DNA from: CAYFKJ01 sp964528595
Lineage (GTDB): Bacteria; Pseudomonadota; Alphaproteobacteria; UBA2966
Direction of reading: 5' to 3'
NCBI GenBank assembly: GCA_964528595.1
Contig: CAZGTM010000075.1
Location: 1-15,713 of the forward strand
DNA: 15,713 bases
Shown: positions 11,417 to 15,713 of the stretch, piece by piece
Position numbering within the stretch: position 1 is the stretch's first letter
How the letters are laid out: each line of letters begins with the position of its first letter
Translations under genes and position numbers: made by a program
Notes under the pieces: generated by a model
Told to the model about the DNA's origin: nothing
What the model saw: only the letters and a program-made list of their open reading frames with translations
Databases searched by the model: none

Positions 11417-11526
11417 GTCACTCCGGCGCTGGCCGGAGTCCAATCCGACTGTTGTAGTTGGCCTGCTACTAGCGGCAACTTGTTGAAAACAAAAGATAAT
11501 TGGATTCCGGCCTGCGCCGGAACGAC
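11417..11526. repeat. Inverted pair of REP-like palindromes
   Basis: Two 28-base elements face each other: 11417-11444 and the reverse complement of 11499-11526, identical at 24 of 28 positions. Each contains its own palindrome, ctccggc/gccggag (11421-11427/11432-11438) and ttccggc/gccggaa (11505-11511/11516-11522), with four-base loops. Elements built on gtcattccggcg...ccggaatccaat are widespread in proteobacterial spacers and are often mistranslated as peptides with VPAQAGIQ and DWTPASAGVT, both of which appear here on the minus strand. The 54 bases between them show no gene. It may be a BIME-like repeat or a MITE relic, probably present in many copies. Confidence 0.85.
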
Positions 11527-11565
11527 GATTCTGACAGTTGGTTTGCAGTCGCCTTCGTAGGTGTT

Positions 11566-11582
11566 TTGCTGCACCGCAGCAA
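11566..11582. promoter_or_regulatory. Short palindrome upstream of the str promoter
   Basis: A perfect 7-bp inverted repeat, ttgctgc/gcagcaa (11566-11572/11576-11582), is separated by three bases and centred about 36 bases before the -35 box. There is no T-run on either strand, so a terminator is unlikely. It could be an operator half-site pair or chance. No regulator can be named. Confidence 0.35.
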
Positions 11583-11609
11583 TAATCGAAAAATCCCCGT
11601 TTTTTGCGG

Positions 11610-11638
11610 TTGACGCACCCAAGGGCCTCCACTATATT
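11610..11638 (+). promoter_or_regulatory. Sigma70-type promoter of the str operon
   Basis: The -35 box is TTGACG (11610-11615), followed by a 17-base spacer and the -10 box TATATT (11633-11638). A start near A11645 is expected. A- and T-tracts at 11588-11593 and 11600-11605 occupy the place of an UP element for the alpha subunit. The discriminator ccgcgc (11639-11644) is all G/C, a mark of promoters repressed by ppGpp, as expected for translation genes. It lies between the rpoC terminator and rpsL, so rpsL-rpsG-fusA-tuf can be transcribed on their own. Confidence 0.85.
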
Positions 11639-11644
11639 CCGCGC

Positions 11645-11905
11645 ACTTTCGGGGCCGGTAGTGGGCACGCTTAGTCCAGACGCGGTGACGGAACGTAACG
11701 GTACCTTTCGTTACAAAGATATGAATTCAAGCCTTTCGGGTGGGCGAAGATCACCTGACAGCGGACGTTGCGCAAGCGCCCGCTGTTGTTTGTTTGCGCG
11801 ATCCAAGGTTTCCGATAGGTAGCCGTTAACCGGTCCGGTGGGCCAAGAAATTGTCTGGCCTGATGGCCGCAGAATTGGGCCCAGAGCCCGAGGGAAAAGA
11901 GAAGC
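11645..11905 (+). promoter_or_regulatory. 5' leader of rpsL with attenuator-like hairpin
   Basis: About 260 bases lie between the predicted start and the rpsL ATG, unusually long for a simple leader. A small hairpin gtaacg/cgttac is at 11695-11700/11709-11714. A larger one, 11758-11769/11775-11786 with one A-C mismatch, is followed by a T-rich tail (11786-11795, eight T in ten bases), the form of a weak intrinsic terminator. Near the start codon, 11854-11860/11865-11873 can form a bulged stem. The Shine-Dalgarno is gaggg at 11890-11894. Regulation by attenuation or by a ribosomal protein is possible but not shown. Confidence 0.5.
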
Positions 11906-12277
11906 ATGCCGACGATCAATCAACTGATCCGCAAGCCGCGCAAGCGGCCCGTAGCGCGCAACAAGGTGCCCGCGATGGAAGGCTGCCCGCAAAAGCGTGG
12001 CGTCTGCACCCGGGTTTACACGACGACCCCGAAGAAGCCGAACTCGGCTCTGCGTAAGGTCGCGCGCGTTCGTCTGACCAACGGCTTCGAGGTCACGAGT
12101 TACATTCCTGGTGAAGGTCATAACCTTCAGGAGCACTCCGTCGTCATGATCCGCGGCGGCCGTGTGAAGGATTTGCCTGGTGTTCGCTACCACATTCTCC
12201 GTGGTGTGCTTGATACCCAGGGCGTGTCGGATCGCCGCCAACGCCGTTCGAAATACGGCGCCAAGCGTCCTAAGTAG
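11906..12277 (+). CDS. rpsL: 30S ribosomal protein S12
   Basis: S12 lines the decoding centre and monitors codon-anticodon pairing. The 123-residue protein has the normal short bacterial length. The two streptomycin-relevant loops are present: TTTPKKPNSALRK (39-51, with K43 matching the classic Lys42) and GGRVKDLPGVRYH, with K88 and D89; the latter Asp is the residue methylthiolated by RimO in E. coli. Both lysines are the susceptible form. ATG 11906 gives the standard MPTINQLIRKPR start. rpsG follows after only 13 bases. Confidence 0.98.
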   Translation: MPTINQLIRKPRKRPVARNKVPAMEGCPQKRGVCTRVYTTTPKKPNSALRKVARVRLTNGFEVTSYIPGEGHNLQEHSVVMIRGGRVKDLPGVRYHILRGVLDTQGVSDRRQRRSKYGAKRPK

Positions 12278-12290
12278 GGAGTAGAGCGAT

Positions 12291-12761
12291 ATGTCTCGCC
12301 GCCGCGCAGCCGTAAAACGGGACGTCATTCCCGATCCCAAATTTGGCGACCTCGTCGTCAGCAAGTTCATGAATACGCTCATGCAAGCGGGCAAGAAGTC
12401 CACGGCAGAGCGTATTCTTTATGGCGCCTTCGACCAGATCCAGGGTCGCGGTTCCTCCGATCCGCTTTCGGTCTTCCATGAAGCGCTCGACAACGTCAAG
12501 CCGACCGTCGAGGTCCGCTCCCGCCGGGTTGGCGGCGCGACTTATCAGGTCCCGGTTGAGGTCCGCACCGACCGCCGTCAGGCGCTGGCCATTCGCTGGC
12601 TTATCGGCGCCGCCCGCGCGCGCTCGGAAAACACCATGACCGAGCGCCTTTCCGGTGAACTGATGGATGCCGCCAACAATCGCGGCGCCGCCGTAAAGAA
12701 GCGCGAAGACACTCACCGCATGGCGGAGGCCAACAAGGCCTTTTCGCATTATCGCTGGTAA
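12291..12761 (+). CDS. rpsG: 30S ribosomal protein S7
   Basis: S7 nucleates folding of the 3' major domain of 16S rRNA (the head) and touches E-site tRNA. The 156-residue protein begins MSRRRAAVKRDVIPDPKFGD, with the basic N-terminal arm, and includes the family stretch VEVRSRRVGGATYQVPVEVR for rRNA binding. Its length equals the common bacterial form. ATG 12291 follows gggag (12277-12281), which overlaps the rpsL stop. In E. coli, S7 represses the str operon at a roughly 100-base site between rpsL and rpsG; the 13-base spacer here cannot hold it. Confidence 0.98.
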   Translation: MSRRRAAVKRDVIPDPKFGDLVVSKFMNTLMQAGKKSTAERILYGAFDQIQGRGSSDPLSVFHEALDNVKPTVEVRSRRVGGATYQVPVEVRTDRRQALAIRWLIGAARARSENTMTERLSGELMDAANNRGAAVKKREDTHRMAEANKAFSHYRW

Positions 12762-12794
12762 GCGCGGTTTAACGGACGAGATACGAGCAGTACG

Positions 12795-14870
12795 ATGGCA
12801 CGCACCACCCCCTTAGACCGCTACCGCAACATCGGTATTATGGCGCACATTGACGCTGGTAAGACCACCACCACCGAGCGTATTCTTTATTACACCGGCC
12901 GGTCCCACAAAATCGGCGAAGTCCACGACGGCGCCGCCACGATGGACTGGATGGAGCAGGAACAAGAGCGCGGCATCACCATTACCTCCGCCGCCACCAC
13001 CTGCTTCTGGAACGACCACCGCATTAACATCATCGATACCCCGGGCCACGTCGACTTCACCATTGAGGTCGAGCGCAGCTTGCGCGTGCTCGATGGCGCG
13101 GTCGCCGTCTTCGACAGCGTCGCCGGCGTCGAACCGCAGTCCGAGACGGTCTGGCGGCAGGCCGACAAGTACGGCGTGCCGCGTATGTGTTTCGTCAACA
13201 AGATGGACCGCATGGGCGCGGATTTCTTCCGTTGCGTCGACATGATCAAGGATCGTCTGGGTTCGCACCCGTTGGTCACGCAATTGCCGATCGGCGCCGA
13301 GGCCGAATACGCCGGTCTGATCGATCTGGTCAAGATGCAGGCCGTCCTGTGGAAGGACGAATCGCTGGGCGCCGAATTCTACTACACCGACATTCCCGCC
13401 GAGCTTGTCGACCAAGCCAACGAATACCGCGAGTTGCTGCTTGAGACCGCCGTCGAAATGGACGACGAAGTTTTGGAAGCCTACCTCGAGGGCAACGAGC
13501 CCGATGAGGACACCCTCAAGCGCTGCATTCGCGAAGGCACCATCGCCAACAAGTTCGTTCCCGTGCTTAACGGTACGGCCTTCAAGAACAAGGGCGTACA
13601 GCCGCTTCTGGACGCCGTGGTCGATTTCATGCCGGCTCCCGGCGACGTTCCGGCTATCACCGGCGTCAAAGCGGGCACGGACGAGGAGATCACCCGCAGC
13701 GCCAGCGACGAAGAGCCCTTCGCGGCGCTTGCCTTTAAGATCATGACCGATCCCTTCGTCGGCAGCCTGACCTTCATCCGGATTTACTCTGGTGTATTGG
13801 AATCGGGCTCCAGCGTCGTCAACAGCGTCAAGGACCAGCGCGAACGCGTCGGCCGCATGCTGCTGATGCACGCCAACAGCCGTGAAGACGTCAAGGAATC
13901 CCGCGCCGGCGACATCGTCGCCCTGGCCGGCCTCAAGAACGTCACGACCGGCGACACGCTGTGCCTGCAGTCAGACAAAGTCATCCTTGAGCGCATGGAG
14001 TTCCCCGATCCGGTTATCGAGATCGCCGTGGAGCCCAAGACCAAGGCCGATCAGGAAAAGATGGGCGTCGCCCTCAACCGCCTGGCCCAGGAGGACCCGT
14101 CCTTCCGGGTGACGTCCGACATGGAAAGCGGCCAGACCGTCATCAAAGGCATGGGCGAATTGCACCTCGACATTATCGTCGACCGCATGAAGCGCGAGTT
14201 CAAGGTCGAGGCCAACATCGGCGCGCCGCAAGTGGCCTACCGCGAGACCATCACCAAGACGGCCGAAGTCGATTACACCCACAAGAAGCAGACCGGCGGT
14301 TCGGGCCAGTTCGCCCGGGTCAAAGTTTTGTTCGAGCCCCTGCAGCCGGGCGAAGGCATGCAGTTCGAAAGCGCTGTCACCGGCGGCAACGTGCCGCGCG
14401 AATTTATTCCCGGCGTCGAGAAGGGCATCAAGTCGGTTGCCGATTCAGGCATTCTGGCCGGCTTCCCGGTTATCGATTTCAAGGCCACTTTGATGGACGG
14501 CGCCAGTCACGATGTCGACAGTTCCGTTATGGCCTTCGAGATCGCCGGCCGCTCGGCTTTCCGCGAGGCCGCCGACAAAGCCAAGGCGAAGCTGCTGGAG
14601 CCGGTCATGATGGTCGAAGTGGTGACGCCCGACGATTACATGGGCGACGTCATCGGCGATTTGAATTCGCGGCGCGGCCAGGTCAGCGGCACCGAAGCCC
14701 GCGGCAACGCCACCGTCATCACGGCCATGGTGCCGCTCGCCAACATGTTTGGCTATGTCAACAATTTGCGTTCCATGTCCCAGGGCCGCGCTCAGTACAG
14801 CATGGTGTTCGATCACTACGAACAGGTGCCGCAGGCGGTTTCGGACGAGGTGCGCGCCAAGCTCGCGTAA
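12795..14870 (+). CDS. fusA: Elongation factor G
   Basis: Translational GTPase that drives translocation and, with RRF, ribosome recycling. The 691-residue protein has all GTPase signatures: P-loop AHIDAGKT (17-24), switch I region ending RGITITSA, DTPGH (81-85) and NKMD (135-138), followed by domains II to V, including the C-terminal block ARGNATVITAMVPLANMFGYVNNLRS. It shows the canonical EF-G order with no large insertions, consistent with the housekeeping paralogue. ATG 12795 gives the typical MARTTPLDRYRNIGIMAHID start, but the upstream sequence (acgagatacgagcag) offers only a weak Shine-Dalgarno, so coupling to rpsG 33 bases upstream may help. Codons are GCC/ACC-rich, unlike tuf. Confidence 0.98.
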   Translation: MARTTPLDRYRNIGIMAHIDAGKTTTTERILYYTGRSHKIGEVHDGAATMDWMEQEQERGITITSAATTCFWNDHRINIIDTPGHVDFTIEVERSLRVLDGAVAVFDSVAGVEPQSETVWRQADKYGVPRMCFVNKMDRMGADFFRCVDMIKDRLGSHPLVTQLPIGAEAEYAGLIDLVKMQAVLWKDESLGAEFYYTDIPAELVDQANEYRELLLETAVEMDDEVLEAYLEGNEPDEDTLKRCIREGTIANKFVPVLNGTAFKNKGVQPLLDAVVDFMPAPGDVPAITGVKAGTDEEITRSASDEEPFAALAFKIMTDPFVGSLTFIRIYSGVLESGSSVVNSVKDQRERVGRMLLMHANSREDVKESRAGDIVALAGLKNVTTGDTLCLQSDKVILERMEFPDPVIEIAVEPKTKADQEKMGVALNRLAQEDPSFRVTSDMESGQTVIKGMGELHLDIIVDRMKREFKVEANIGAPQVAYRETITKTAEVDYTHKKQTGGSGQFARVKVLFEPLQPGEGMQFESAVTGGNVPREFIPGVEKGIKSVADSGILAGFPVIDFKATLMDGASHDVDSSVMAFEIAGRSAFREAADKAKAKLLEPVMMVEVVTPDDYMGDVIGDLNSRRGQVSGTEARGNATVITAMVPLANMFGYVNNLRSMSQGRAQYSMVFDHYEQVPQAVSDEVRAKLA

Positions 14871-14904
14871 GCCGGCTAAGGCAACCGTTCAGGGAGATAC
14901 AAAA

Positions 14905-15713
<809 letters not shown>

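Noticed and set aside
11410..11622. A 70-residue minus-strand peptide containing VPAQAGIQ and DWTPASAGVT
   Set aside because: These strings are the usual mistranslation of REP-like palindromes; the frame spans the inverted repeat pair and the str promoter's upstream A/T-tracts, so it is not a gene.
12813..13871. A 352-codon minus-strand open frame opposite fusA
   Set aside because: Shadow of the EF-G GTPase domain; the sense strand carries all GTPase motifs.

Overview
The window is the ribosomal-protein/RNA-polymerase/elongation-factor superoperon region of an alphaproteobacterium, all on the + strand, in the order tRNA-Trp, secE, nusG, rplK, rplA, rplJ, rplL, rpoB, rpoC, rpsL, rpsG, fusA, tuf. 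The class assignment rests on the gene order and on protein signatures: the NusG start MAMRWYIVHAYS, the RpoB string [21 protein letters not shown], and the RpoC stretch around residues 750-780. The DNA is GC-rich, with GCC/GTC/ATC-type codons. I would guess a Rhodospirillales-like lineage, but I cannot fix a genus. A run of exactly 100 N in rpoB suggests a draft or metagenome-derived scaffold.

Layout. 1-903: a tRNA-Trp missing its first base at the window edge, a small tandem hairpin repeat, then secE and nusG four bases apart. 904-2153: a structured leader containing a plausible L1-binding motif, then rplK and rplA (L11-L1 unit). 2154-3438: a 307-base leader of the L10 type, then rplJ (GTG start) and rplL. 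3439-11339: a hairpin-rich spacer, rpoB (interrupted by the N gap), a strong GC hairpin, and rpoC, closed by a textbook intrinsic terminator at 11368-11396. 11340-11905: terminator, an inverted pair of REP-like palindromes, a near-consensus sigma70-type promoter (11610-11638) with a GC-rich discriminator, and a structured leader. 11906-15713: rpsL, rpsG, fusA and the first 269 codons of tuf (str operon); tuf runs off the window.

Functionally the genes supply the protein-export channel (SecE), the transcription elongation/antitermination factor NusG, the ribosomal L1 stalk and GTPase stalk (L11, L10, L7/L12), the catalytic beta and beta' subunits of RNA polymerase, the decoding-centre proteins S12 and S7, and the two GTPases EF-G and EF-Tu. 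The spacers between subclusters carry RNA structure that suggests L1 and L10 autogenous control, processing or attenuation ahead of rpoB, and a growth-rate-type promoter ahead of rpsL.

This is a core, conserved region. I found no new gene system. What deserves a second look is in the spacers (possible switch ahead of rplK, possible attenuator ahead of rpsL, REP pair), a Lys-rich insertion in RpoC, an abrupt codon-usage change at tuf, the loss of the E. coli-type rpsL-rpsG regulatory spacer, and an assembly gap that is probably about 0.9 kb rather than 100 bases.
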